Origin: Verrucomicrobiales bacterium
GTDB taxonomy: Bacteria > Verrucomicrobiota > Verrucomicrobiia > Methylacidiphilales > JAAUTS01
Length of the DNA stretch: 33,256 nucleotides
Assembly (NCBI GenBank): GCA_031266335.1
Contig: JAISBF010000062.1
Span: forward strand, 1 to 33,256
Direction of reading: 5' to 3'
Made by a program: the position numbers and the translations under genes. Below, one piece after another: positions 1 through 9,084 of this stretch (position 1 is its first letter; every line of letters begins with the position of its first letter). Under the pieces are notes generated by a model. That model saw only the letters and a program-made list of their open reading frames with translations. It ran no database searches and was not told the origin of the DNA.

Positions 1-533
1 TGCGGCGCGTTGTCGTCCTCCAGGTCAATTTTTATCGGCCTTTGCAAGTTCCACGCGTCGGCGCTGCCGCCGTTGCCCCACGATTTGATTTCCGCCGTGC
101 GTTCCTCGCAGTCGTATTCGACATACAACGCGTCGGTGGATATGACGTTAAACCAAAACGAGCCGTCCCCCGAGGTGTCCTTGGGCAGCCGGTTTTTATA
201 TTTGCCCGGTTCGATAAACTCCATCGGCGCGGGACCGGTGAGGATTTGGCTGTCGTAGTACACCCCCCACACATAGCGGGGATTTTCCGGCGTGCTGCCG
301 TAGTCTTGTTTGATAATCGCTTGGTAGGGATGCGCCCCTGCCTCAGTTCTCCGCGTGCGCGCGTTCGCGGTCACCGTCAGCGTCGTGCCGCCCGGCGTGA
401 TTTTGCGCTGGTAGCCGACGCCGGGTGACACGAACCCCATGCGAATCGTCTCAAGCAAAGCGTTCCACGTCGCGGCGGGGATCAGGCCGGGCCGCGTCAT
501 GCGCAATTTCGCCAGTGGATCAATGTCGGGCAT
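1..533 (-). CDS. Phage protein, partial (runs off window start); reads MPDIDPLAKLRMTRPGLIPAATWNALLETIRMGF...
   Basis: Open minus-strand frame from ATG at 533 to the window edge, hand-translated; absent from the ORF track because it is truncated. Same strand and spacing as the neighbouring phage genes. Confidence 0.7.
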   Translation of the reverse strand, partial: MPDIDPLAKLRMTRPGLIPAATWNALLETIRMGFVSPGVGYQRKITPGGTTLTVTANARTRRTEAGAHPYQAIIKQDYGSTPENPRYVWGVYYDSQILTGPAPMEFIEPGKYKNRLPKDTSGDGSFWFNVISTDALYVEYDCEERTAEIKSWGNGGSADAWNLQRPIKIDLEDDNAP

Positions 534-587
534 AGTTGCAAACTACCAATTCAAAAATACAAATTTTTCATTTTGCTTTTTTATTTT

Positions 588-1280
588 TTAACTGTAAATC
601 GTGGCGTCCCAGCCGGCGGCGGAATACAACTCAGTGTTGCGCTTGGTGTACCAGCGGCCGTCTTTTCCGGCTGACGAGCCAGTGCGCAGCCAGCCCGACG
701 AGGTTCTCACCCCCAGCGCGTCGGTGGCCGGGCGGGTTGAGTAATAAGTAGTCGTGGTGCGCGTCTTGCTCCCAACCAAATAAGATGTTACCCCGTGATA
801 TTGGCTCCCCGCCTCAAAGCCGCGAAACTCGTGCCATTCTTTGTCGCCGTCCACGTCGCGACATTTTTCCCAAATTGCGCCGTTGCGCGGCGCTTCCGGC
901 GTGCCGGCGATGCTGCCAAACCGCGGATGCTGCATGATGCTCACCTCGATCGTCGCCGCGTCCTCGCGAATGTCCGTGCCCGGCATCCCGCTGGCAATAT
1001 CGTCGCCATCCGGCGCGCCGTACACCAGCTTGAGTTTGCACAAGCTGCCCTGGCCCTCGCTCTTTTTGGCTAACACCTCGCGTAATACCAACTCGCCGGG
1101 ATAACTGGGATCGGCGTCGCCGTACTGGGGCGCGATGTGCTCCCACTCGGCCCATTGGCAGGCGCCGTTGACGGTGTGCGTCTTGCCCGTCTTGGTGATC
1201 GCCACGTCCTCGACGGAATTTTGAATCCAGTCGATGAGCCGGCCGACGGCGGTGACGGTGCCTATTTGTTGACGGGACAT
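588..1280 (-). CDS. Hypothetical phage protein (230 aa)
   Basis: ORF in the collinear minus-strand prophage series; starts MSRQQIGTVTAVGRLIDWIQNSVEDVAI. Confidence 0.6.
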   Translation of the reverse strand: MSRQQIGTVTAVGRLIDWIQNSVEDVAITKTGKTHTVNGACQWAEWEHIAPQYGDADPSYPGELVLREVLAKKSEGQGSLCKLKLVYGAPDGDDIASGMPGTDIREDAATIEVSIMQHPRFGSIAGTPEAPRNGAIWEKCRDVDGDKEWHEFRGFEAGSQYHGVTSYLVGSKTRTTTTYYSTRPATDALGVRTSSGWLRTGSSAGKDGRWYTKRNTELYSAAGWDATIYS

Positions 1281-1425
1281 GATAATGCGGCGATGTCAAA
1301 ACCATGCGGGGGAGAAAAAATTCCAAACTCCAAATTTCAAAATCCAATTAAATCCCAATCTGCAAATTTCAAATCCCCAATAGCAACGCTGGCGCGGCAG
1401 CGGTATTTTGTTTGGAGTTTGGCAT

Positions 1426-2835
1426 TTACCCCGTCTCCGCCAGCGGCAACGTGCCGGTCTTGTTCTTGATTTCCTCCAGCGCGCGCAGCATTTTGTCAAA
1501 CAACTGCGTGTGCTTCTTTTCCTCGCCGTCAACGGCGTTCGGCGGCGCGCCCTGGATGCCCTGCGCGGCGAATTGCGCGAAGTCCACGCCGGCGACCGCG
1601 CCGCCGCCGACCTTTCGCAATGAGTCCACCTCGATGCGCGGCCCCGCGTCCTTGGCTTTCTCGGCGGCATCGTCCAGCGCCTTGATTTCGCGGTCAATCT
1701 CAAGGCCGCGTTTCTCGGCCTTGAGCCGCGTTTCCGCGTCGTCAGACGCCAAATCGCCAGTCAGGGATTTTTTCTCGGCCTGCAAAAACTGTTTTTTCTC
1801 ATCCCCGGAAAGCTGCTCGAATTGTTGCTTGAGAATGTCCTGTTGCAAGCCGGTGACGCGCTGCTCTTTTGCCTCAGCCTCCCGCTGTGCTTTGGTTTGC
1901 TGTTGTCGTTGTTTTTCGGCGATGGTTTTGTCCAGATCAATGATTTGCCCGCGCACCTGCTCGGCTGCCAGCAACGCGGAACTCGACTGCAAGCGGTTAA
2001 ATTTTTCCACCAGCGCGGCGCGTTTTTCCGTGTCGCTCATGGACTTCAGGTTGTTGGCTTCCACCAGCGCGGCGTAATCCTGTTCGTCTTTTTCCCGCTG
2101 CTGTTGATATTTGCGCCACACCTCGTCTTCCTCGCCCTGCGCCTGGCGGCGACGGCGGGCGGCATATTCAATCATGCTTTTTTCGAGTTGGTGGGCCTCG
2201 TCGATGTGTACTTTTTTCAGCGCCTGGTAAATTTTTTCACGGGTAATTTTTTCGTTGATGGCGATGTCAGCCTCGGCTTTCTCGCCCGGCGTGACCGCGC
2301 TGTCCTTGGCGCGTTGCAAGCGCACGTCCTCGGCGGCGAGTTGGTCGCCGCGGTGCACCACCTCGGCTTGGGCGTCAATAACGCCCCTTTGAATGGTGCG
2401 AAACGCCGCGCCGCCTAACAACTTGGTCAGCCAGGAACTCTTGGCGATTGGCTCTTCCAAGGCGGCAACTTTCTGGCGTGCCTCGTCCAACTGGCCGGCG
2501 CCCGCGCCGCCGATGTTGATTTTCGCCAACTCGCCAAACTTGTCGGCCACCGCGCCGATTTGCGCGGCGGAGTCGCGCAACACCTTGTTAAGCCCCAACC
2601 CGCCGACCACGGCGAGGGTGAACGGATTAAATGCCGCCATGCCGATAAACCGCCCGAACACGCCGCCCAGCGAACCCGACAGGCCCGCGAGTTCCCGGCC
2701 CAGCGTGGCAATGCCGCGATTGGGCACGGTGCGGCCGAACGCCGAGGTAAACCGCCCCCACTGGTTCTGACACGCCTCGACGCCGGTCTGAAACTCCGCC
2801 CCGTCGAAACTCATCTTGGCTTGCGCTTCGCTCAC
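1426..2835 (-). CDS. Tape-measure-like phage tail protein (469 aa), short
   Basis: Gly/Ala-rich hydrophobic N-terminal part (GSLGGVFGRFIGMAAFNPFTLAVVGGLGLNKVL) followed by a long Gln/Lys/Glu-rich coiled-coil; position in tail module; GTG start. Confidence 0.5.
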   Translation of the reverse strand: MSEAQAKMSFDGAEFQTGVEACQNQWGRFTSAFGRTVPNRGIATLGRELAGLSGSLGGVFGRFIGMAAFNPFTLAVVGGLGLNKVLRDSAAQIGAVADKFGELAKINIGGAGAGQLDEARQKVAALEEPIAKSSWLTKLLGGAAFRTIQRGVIDAQAEVVHRGDQLAAEDVRLQRAKDSAVTPGEKAEADIAINEKITREKIYQALKKVHIDEAHQLEKSMIEYAARRRRQAQGEEDEVWRKYQQQREKDEQDYAALVEANNLKSMSDTEKRAALVEKFNRLQSSSALLAAEQVRGQIIDLDKTIAEKQRQQQTKAQREAEAKEQRVTGLQQDILKQQFEQLSGDEKKQFLQAEKKSLTGDLASDDAETRLKAEKRGLEIDREIKALDDAAEKAKDAGPRIEVDSLRKVGGGAVAGVDFAQFAAQGIQGAPPNAVDGEEKKHTQLFDKMLRALEEIKNKTGTLPLAETG

Positions 2836-2896
2836 TTTTCAAATTCCAAATTATAAATTACAAATTGCAAATTTTTCATTTTGCTCTTTGATTTTT

Positions 2897-3505
2897 TCAA
2901 TCTAGCAGTTTCATCAACTCTTGTTCTTCTTCGTCAAAAATATTCAGCGTCTGCCCGTCATTTTCCAAAATTGCCGCGTAGCGCCACACGGCTTCGCCGG
3001 CAGGCAGTGTCCATACGTTGAAACGATTGCGAAACGGGAAGCACGGCGCGTAGTCGCGCTCGTCGTAGCCGTGCTGTTTCAGCGTTTCCACCATGCGCAG
3101 CAACCACGGCGTCTTCGGGCGCTCGACGGGGGATGCCGGCGTGTCAGTGTCAGCGGCGCCGCCACCGTCAGCGACCGGCGTCAGCGGCGGCGCGAGATAA
3201 TCGGCGAGGTAGGCCGCGAATTTGGCCGCCTCCACCGTCAGCGTTTGCGGGCGGTAATTGCGCAGAAACACGCCGTGGCGCGAGCGAAAATCGCCGATGC
3301 GCCACAAGTCGCGCAACGGCCGTCGGCGCGCGCACACGGCCACCGCCGCTTCCAATTCCGCCCAGCCCGCCGTGGTCTTGGCGAGCAAAAACGGACTTTC
3401 TTGAAATTGCAAACACAGCCAGTGCTCGACCGCAAACGGCCTCAGCCGCGCGCCAAGAACGGTGTGCGGCTGATGTACCAACGCCTCGTAAAAACGCGCG
3501 TCCAT
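2897..3505 (-). CDS. Hypothetical phage tail-module protein (202 aa)
   Basis: Intact ORF between tape-measure-like gene and upstream tail-module ORF. Confidence 0.6.
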   Translation of the reverse strand: MDARFYEALVHQPHTVLGARLRPFAVEHWLCLQFQESPFLLAKTTAGWAELEAAVAVCARRRPLRDLWRIGDFRSRHGVFLRNYRPQTLTVEAAKFAAYLADYLAPPLTPVADGGGAADTDTPASPVERPKTPWLLRMVETLKQHGYDERDYAPCFPFRNRFNVWTLPAGEAVWRYAAILENDGQTLNIFDEEEQELMKLLD

Positions 3506-3510
3506 GCCGG

Positions 3511-3864
3511 TCAGGTCAATGAGTTGCCCTCATTGCGCCAGAGCTTGAGATTGACCAACACCTTTTTCCCCGCCTCGCGCGGGCGCCCGATGGTGCGAAT
3601 CAACCACTTGCGACCGCTGGCACCGGACTCCGTCAGCACGTCGAATTTTTGCGGCAGCGCCGTGCCCTGTTTGACTACCAGTTGCGCTTGCGAAACCTCC
3701 TGGGTGCTGTCGTTGCCGGTGACGGTGCAAATCACGCCGCTTTCATCTTCAAGTTCGTCCTCGACGCGAAATTTGTCCTCTTCGCCGAACGCGAGGTTGA
3801 TGTAACCCGTAAACGTCGGGCGAGTTTCGATTTCAACTTTGATGCCTTTTTGTGCTGCTGCCAT
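3511..3864 (-). CDS. Hypothetical phage protein, possible tail-tube-type (MAAAQKGIKVEIETRPTFTGYINLAFGEEDKF...)
   Basis: ORF 3511-3879; ATG at 3864 preferred over upstream TTG start. Confidence 0.5.
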   Translation of the reverse strand: MAAAQKGIKVEIETRPTFTGYINLAFGEEDKFRVEDELEDESGVICTVTGNDSTQEVSQAQLVVKQGTALPQKFDVLTESGASGRKWLIRTIGRPREAGKKVLVNLKLWRNEGNSLT

Positions 3865-3954
3865 ATAATAATACCGCAAATGTCAAATCGCAAAACGCAA
3901 AACGACTGTCAGTTACCGGTTAATCAGTTGTGGTTTTGCGTTTTGAGCTTTGTG

Positions 3955-4428
3955 TTATGAGTTCCCTAGGGACACCGTCACCGTCAGCGCGAGACTGTCG
4001 GCAATGTGATTGTCCGCGCGCGCGGTGGCGCCGCCGCCGAGAACGGGCGTGTAGCCGCTGACGGTGACGCCCAGCGCGAGTGTGTTCAATTCCGCGCACA
4101 CCGCGGCGGCCTGCGCCTCGGCAAGGTCACTGTCAACGCCGAGCAACAACGCGCGCACCCGCGCCACGCGGCGGCGGTGTGTGTCCACGCTGGCCGCGTC
4201 GTCTTTGGGGATGCTGGCCACCACCACCGTTAGCGGCAACTCGAACACGTTGGCGCAGGGCGCGAGTTCCGTGGCGGTGTCGGCGCTGACGATGAGCGCC
4301 GGGTAGGTGTACTTGCCGTCGCTCAGCGCCGGCGTGACGCGGCAGTCGCGCAGTAGCTTGCAAGGCTTCGCCTTGGCCGCCAGCCACGCGGCGAATAATT
4401 TCTCGGTCAAAATTTCCAGGTCGGTCAT
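3955..4428 (-). CDS. Hypothetical phage tail/head-completion-type protein (157 aa)
   Basis: ORF MTDLEILTEKLFAAWLAAKAKPCKLLRDC...; position in morphogenesis module. Confidence 0.5.
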   Translation of the reverse strand: MTDLEILTEKLFAAWLAAKAKPCKLLRDCRVTPALSDGKYTYPALIVSADTATELAPCANVFELPLTVVVASIPKDDAASVDTHRRRVARVRALLLGVDSDLAEAQAAAVCAELNTLALGVTVSGYTPVLGGGATARADNHIADSLALTVTVSLGNS

Positions 4429-4433
4429 AAAAG

Positions 4434-5288
4434 TTACGAGATAAGTTTAAGGCCGGCGCGGCGCGCCGCCGCGCGCGCGGCGGCGTTGGCGTAATGCACA
4501 AACCAGTCCTGCGCGATTTTCAGCGCCACCTGAATTTGCCGCTCACTGAGAATGGCGGACACATACGGGACGCGATTGATAATCGTGAGGGACGGGCGCG
4601 CGCCGGTGACCTCGACAATCTCGCCCTCGCCGGGGTGCCGCGTGATGAATTTCAACAATCCGCCGGTCCCGCCCAGCAGTCGCGCGCACGCGGCCCAGCC
4701 GCCCTTGGCGCGACCGACGCGCGCGATCACCTGCGTGAAATATTTTTTCGCGCCTTTTTGACTGACTACCATTTTATCGATAAATTTCCAGCGGCCGATG
4801 TCGCGCGTCGCGCCGCCCGCCGCGGTCATGCGCCCGTTGCGAAAATATTTCACGTGCTGCTCCGCCATCTCGGTTAGCGTGGCGGCGGGGCGATAGAGCG
4901 CGCGGTCGGTGCCGTACACGTCGCCGTTTTTTTTGACGAACAAGCGCACGGTGTTACCGTCGCCGTAAAACTCCACGGTTGCGGCGAGCATGGCCGGATT
5001 CATCGGCGCGAAGATGCCGGCGCGCCCGCCGCCGAACTTGACGTTCCATCGCTTGCCGCCGAACAGGTCTTTGTAAATCGCGCCCTCGCTCTGGCGTTGC
5101 GCGGCTTTGCTGTTGCCGAACGGCTGCGTCTCAATCGCCAGCCGAATAGCGACGCGCTGCATAATCTGCCGCAACGAGACTGTCGCCTCGCGCCCCGTGT
5201 GCTCGCGATAACGCCGCAACGCGGACACCACTTCGTTTTTTTTAAACATGGTGCGCACGCCGCCGAGCCGTTGACTGACACCGGTCAT
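4434..5288 (-). CDS. Hypothetical phage structural protein (284 aa)
   Basis: ORF overlapping its neighbour by 4 bp (ATGA). Confidence 0.55.
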   Translation of the reverse strand: MTGVSQRLGGVRTMFKKNEVVSALRRYREHTGREATVSLRQIMQRVAIRLAIETQPFGNSKAAQRQSEGAIYKDLFGGKRWNVKFGGGRAGIFAPMNPAMLAATVEFYGDGNTVRLFVKKNGDVYGTDRALYRPAATLTEMAEQHVKYFRNGRMTAAGGATRDIGRWKFIDKMVVSQKGAKKYFTQVIARVGRAKGGWAACARLLGGTGGLLKFITRHPGEGEIVEVTGARPSLTIINRVPYVSAILSERQIQVALKIAQDWFVHYANAAARAAARRAGLKLIS

Positions 5289-5635
5289 GTGCTTTCATCC
5301 TGCAAAGTTAACACCCACTGGCGCGCGAACCCGTCGCGCTTGACGGCGGCAATGCGCCACCATTCAAATTCCTCACCGTCAGCGCGGCGCACGCCGACCC
5401 GCTCGTTCTCCGCGGGGCGGACGTCATGCGCGGTGGCGACGTCAAAGCGAATATGCAGCATCAGCGCGCGCGTCGCGCCGTACCCGCCGCCGTCGCCGAG
5501 CAACGCGGCGGACGCGGACGGCGCCCCCGCCGCGCCGGAAAAAATCCGCTCGTGATAATTCACCGTCACCGCCCAGACGGTGTGAATGACCCGCTGGACT
5601 TGCGCGTTGAACGATTGAAAATCAGCGGGCGTCAT
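5285..5635 (-). CDS. Hypothetical phage protein (116 aa), possible head-tail connector
   Basis: ORF MTPADFQSFNAQVQRVIHTVWAVTVNYHERIF...; position just downstream of the head protease. Confidence 0.5.
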   Translation of the reverse strand: MTPADFQSFNAQVQRVIHTVWAVTVNYHERIFSGAAGAPSASAALLGDGGGYGATRALMLHIRFDVATAHDVRPAENERVGVRRADGEEFEWWRIAAVKRDGFARQWVLTLQDEST

Positions 5636-5676
5636 AAATCACCAATTTTTCATTTTGCTTTTGAATTTTTTAATTC

Positions 5677-5699
5677 CCCGATAAACACAGTTTATCGGG
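5677..5699. promoter_or_regulatory. Perfect inverted repeat CCCGATAAAC-ACA-GTTTATCGGG overlapping the stop codon of the head protease gene
   Basis: 10-bp arms, 3-nt spacer, read directly. Confidence 0.8.
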
Positions 5700-6624
5700 C
5701 GCCGAGCGTCTCGATGAGCGCGAGCAATTCGCCGAAGTCGCTGACGGTGCCGTCGGCGAGGCCGCGCGCGACGGCATCCTCGCCGTCGAAGGTCTGCCCT
5801 TGGTAGGTGTCCGTGCCAAGGCCGCGCTCCGGGACTTGCCCGCGGTGCGTGTCCACAAAGCCGGTGAACCAGCAGTAGAGCCTGTCCACGCGCGCCTGCA
5901 ACAAGGCGCGGTCGCTGTCGTTGAGCGGATTGCCAGGCAAGCCCAGCGCCTTGTACTCGCCCGCCTTGAAGAGTTCGAGTTTCAGGCCCGCCATCTGCAA
6001 CTGCACCGAGCGGTCGAGCAACGCGATGTACACGCCGATGCTGCCGCTGTCGCTGGTGGGCGTGACAAAAATTTCATTGCAACCGGCGGCCAACCAATAG
6101 GCGGCGCTCGCCATTTGCGAATCAGTGAACGCGACGGTATGTTTGGCGAGACTGGCGAGATAACCCGCCAACTCCAACACGCCCCCAGCCGAGCCACCCG
6201 GCGAGTTGAATGCCAGCACAATGTGCCGAATGCGATAATCCGCCATCGCCTCATCGAGCGACTGACGCACCGCCTCAAGCGAACACCCGCCACACGCCAT
6301 TTCCAAGGACGACAGGTGCGCGCCGATCACGCCGTCGACGCTGATGATGCCGATATCGCCGCGCACGCTTTGCATCTGGCGCAACACCAGATGCATCATC
6401 GTTTCCTCGTAGCCTTGCGGCTTGCGCCCGCCGAATCCTGGCGCGTCGGGTTCATAAACTATCGGCGGGCCTGACGACGGGGCAGGCGATTGCTGCGCTG
6501 GCGCGGCAGCGGCGGCCTCGCCGCCCAGCCGCGCCAGTAAAGAGGCGCGCAGCGCGGCGTGCGTCGCCGGCAAGACACAGCACGGCTCGGCGAAAAGTTT
6601 GGTGTAGAGTTGCGCGAATTTCAT
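5692..6624 (-). CDS. Phage head maturation protease, S49/SppA-ClpP-like (lambda gpC-like)
   Basis: FNSPGGSAGG, SQMASAAYWLAAGCNEIFVTPTSDSGSIGVY, FKAGEYKALG motifs; immediately downstream of portal gene. Confidence 0.85.
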   Translation of the reverse strand: MKFAQLYTKLFAEPCCVLPATHAALRASLLARLGGEAAAAAPAQQSPAPSSGPPIVYEPDAPGFGGRKPQGYEETMMHLVLRQMQSVRGDIGIISVDGVIGAHLSSLEMACGGCSLEAVRQSLDEAMADYRIRHIVLAFNSPGGSAGGVLELAGYLASLAKHTVAFTDSQMASAAYWLAAGCNEIFVTPTSDSGSIGVYIALLDRSVQLQMAGLKLELFKAGEYKALGLPGNPLNDSDRALLQARVDRLYCWFTGFVDTHRGQVPERGLGTDTYQGQTFDGEDAVARGLADGTVSDFGELLALIETLGAR

Positions 6625-8171
6625 GGCTCGTTTTCCTTGTGGTTGATTTTCTTGTCAGGCAAATCCTCGTCGTCAGCGGGCGGCTCGGCGTCAGCGGCGG
6701 CGGGCGCGGGTTTCAAGCCGCGCGAGAGTTGCAAATCGGCGGCGGTCAAGCCGCGTTTGGTCATCTGCTCCTTTTGCCACGCGATGAAGTCCAGCTCGTC
6801 GCTCATCTCGTCGCGCGCGTCCTGGCCGAGCATCCCGTACACGCGACTAGTGGAAATCAAAAACGACTGCCACTTCTTCAAAATCACGTTGCCGTCGCGC
6901 CCGAAGTCCACGGTGATGCGCTCCGGCGTCAGCCACGAGTGCGACCACCACTGCCAGTCGCGGCAGCGCCGCAGCCGGCCCGCCGCCATTTCCTTCGCGC
7001 AGTGGTAGGGAAAATCAAACGCCAGCCACGCATCCACCAAGTCGGTCTGCTCGCTGGCGATGAACACCTGCGCGTCAGCGAGCACCCAGCGCGTGTTGGC
7101 GCCGCCGAGCCGCGAGATATTCCAAAGCAGGTCGGCGCTGATGCCGAAGCCCCAGGCGATGTCGCGGATAAGGTAGGCGTCCATGAACTCAATCGAGTTG
7201 GGATGCGGGCGCGAGTCCAGTAACGTCTTCAAATCGCGTCCGGCGGGCAGCTCGACAATCTCGCCGCCGGTGCCGTGGAAGAAAATTTTGTCGGCGCTGA
7301 CCGTGTTGTTATCGCCGCCGTTCGCGCGTTGCCGCTCGCGCTTCATCGTCTCGACCATGCCGCCGCCGCCCGATTGCTGCGCGGCGGTGGCGATGTAGTA
7401 GCCGACTTGCGCGGAGGTCTTGATGCCCTGTTTGTTGGCGGCGGAAATTTCCGTTAGGTCTAACAGGTTGTTGACCGCGTGCGCGAGCGCGCTGATGCCG
7501 CGCAACTGGCCCGGCGTGTCATACTTTGCCAGCCAGCGCACGTTATCGGCACTGATGACGCGCGCGCGTTCCGCGTCACCGTCGGCGTCGAGCAGCCGGA
7601 ATTTTTGCACGCGGTTCAGCCGGTCGGTTTTCAGCCCGTCCACGAAACCGGCGTCCTCGCCGCCGCCGATTTGCACGCCGGAGTAAAATGCGCGCAACGC
7701 GCCGCCGCTCTGCGACTCGCTGTACACCACGGCGCAATCGCCGTCGCGGTATTTGGTGGCGAGCATCACGCGCTGGGCCTGGGTCGCCGTCAGCCGCGCG
7801 GACACGTCGTAAGTCATGGCCTGGCGCGCGCGCTCGTAATAGGACACCTCGGCGAGTTGGTTCCACTCGATGTCCTTGGTCTCGGCGCGCGGCACCAGGC
7901 CGCTGCCGATGACGTAGTTGGTGACGCCGTTGATGAGCCGCTTCGCGAGGCCCGTGTTCGCGCAGAGAAAATGCGCGCGCCGCGCGATTTCCAGCCGCGA
8001 ATATTTATCGGCCTCGCGGCGCGGGTTCAAGGTCGGCCAATAGACGTAGCCGCGCTGGTTCGTCCACGCCGCGCCCTGGTAGCCGCCGCCGCCGATGAAA
8101 AACGCGCTGGCTGCCGCTGACAGTGCCAGACCGTCGGCGCGGGATTTGGAAAATTTTTTCTTGCGGCTCAT
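6621..8171 (-). CDS. Phage portal protein, lambda-type family
   Basis: 516 aa; ARRAHFLCANTGLAKRLINGVTNYVIGSGLVPRA, WKVxx-type lambda portal layout; located between protease and terminase. Confidence 0.85.
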   Translation of the reverse strand: MSRKKKFSKSRADGLALSAAASAFFIGGGGYQGAAWTNQRGYVYWPTLNPRREADKYSRLEIARRAHFLCANTGLAKRLINGVTNYVIGSGLVPRAETKDIEWNQLAEVSYYERARQAMTYDVSARLTATQAQRVMLATKYRDGDCAVVYSESQSGGALRAFYSGVQIGGGEDAGFVDGLKTDRLNRVQKFRLLDADGDAERARVISADNVRWLAKYDTPGQLRGISALAHAVNNLLDLTEISAANKQGIKTSAQVGYYIATAAQQSGGGGMVETMKRERQRANGGDNNTVSADKIFFHGTGGEIVELPAGRDLKTLLDSRPHPNSIEFMDAYLIRDIAWGFGISADLLWNISRLGGANTRWVLADAQVFIASEQTDLVDAWLAFDFPYHCAKEMAAGRLRRCRDWQWWSHSWLTPERITVDFGRDGNVILKKWQSFLISTSRVYGMLGQDARDEMSDELDFIAWQKEQMTKRGLTAADLQLSRGLKPAPAAADAEPPADDEDLPDKKINHKENEP

Positions 8172-8467
8172 GTCTGTATCATTCGGTGGCCGAACGCGGC
8201 GCTGACGCTGACCTGCGGCGTGAGCGGCGGCGGCACGGCCGGGTCTAACAAGCGAATCATGCGCTGCAACGCGGCGAGGTAATCCGTGGCGGGAAAGGTG
8301 ATTTGTCCGGTGCCGCCGCCGCCCTCGAACGACGTGCCGGTGAGCGTCACTTCCTTGAAGGCCGTCGCGCCAAGGTCATGGTGTAGCGCGCGCAGTTGCG
8401 CGAGGCTCGTGCCCTCGATGCGGTGAAACTCGCACACCGTCGCAATGTTGTCTTCTCGTGAGGCCAT
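8168..8467 (-). CDS. Small phage protein, candidate head-tail joining (gpW-position) protein
   Basis: 99 aa ORF overlapping the portal start by 4 bp. Confidence 0.5.
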   Translation of the reverse strand: MASREDNIATVCEFHRIEGTSLAQLRALHHDLGATAFKEVTLTGTSFEGGGGTGQITFPATDYLAALQRMIRLLDPAVPPPLTPQVSVSAAFGHRMIQT

Positions 8468-8551
8468 AATAAAATCTCCAAGTCAAAACAAAGGCGGCGA
8501 CACGAACCCCCATCCGCGCCGCCGCCCCGTTGTGACTCGCCGTCAGCGAGG

Positions 8552-9058
8552 TTATGAGCGAATTTTCTTTTTCGTCGGCGCGGGCGCGTCGGCGTTGGTA
8601 GCAGCGGGCGGGGCATCGTCAGCGGACGAATCCGCGCCGGGCGGCGGGGCATCCTGTTCCCCACCGCCCGGCGCGGCGCCATTACCTTCCATCGGGAAGA
8701 ATTCCTTAGCGTCTAGTGACTCGCCAGCGGCAGCGGCGGCCTGTTGCGCGGCGGCCACGGCGGAGCGCGCGCGCTCACGCGCCGCCGTCAGCGCCTCGCG
8801 GCGCTGGGCTTGCGCAACGTCAGCGGCGGCCCGCGCCTGGCGTGCCGCCGCCGCCTTGCCCGCCGGGGTGCGATGGTAAAAGTCCCGCTTGCGCCACGGC
8901 GCGGGGTTGCGGTAAATCTCGCCGCGCACAATCTCGCCCGCGTCACCGGCGCGGTTCAGCGCGGCGATGGCCGCGTCACCGTCAGCGCCGGCGTACAGGA
9001 TTTTATCCATTACGTCAGCGTTGGCGGCGGCGGCCAGCACGATGAAAATATTTTTCAT
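8552..9058 (-). CDS. Hypothetical phage protein, Ala-rich (168 aa)
   Basis: Intact ORF in collinear series. Confidence 0.5.
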   Translation of the reverse strand: MKNIFIVLAAAANADVMDKILYAGADGDAAIAALNRAGDAGEIVRGEIYRNPAPWRKRDFYHRTPAGKAAAARQARAAADVAQAQRREALTAARERARSAVAAAQQAAAAAGESLDAKEFFPMEGNGAAPGGGEQDAPPPGADSSADDAPPAATNADAPAPTKKKIRS

Positions 9059-9084
9059 AAATTTTTCTCCGCGTCGGCGGGCGA

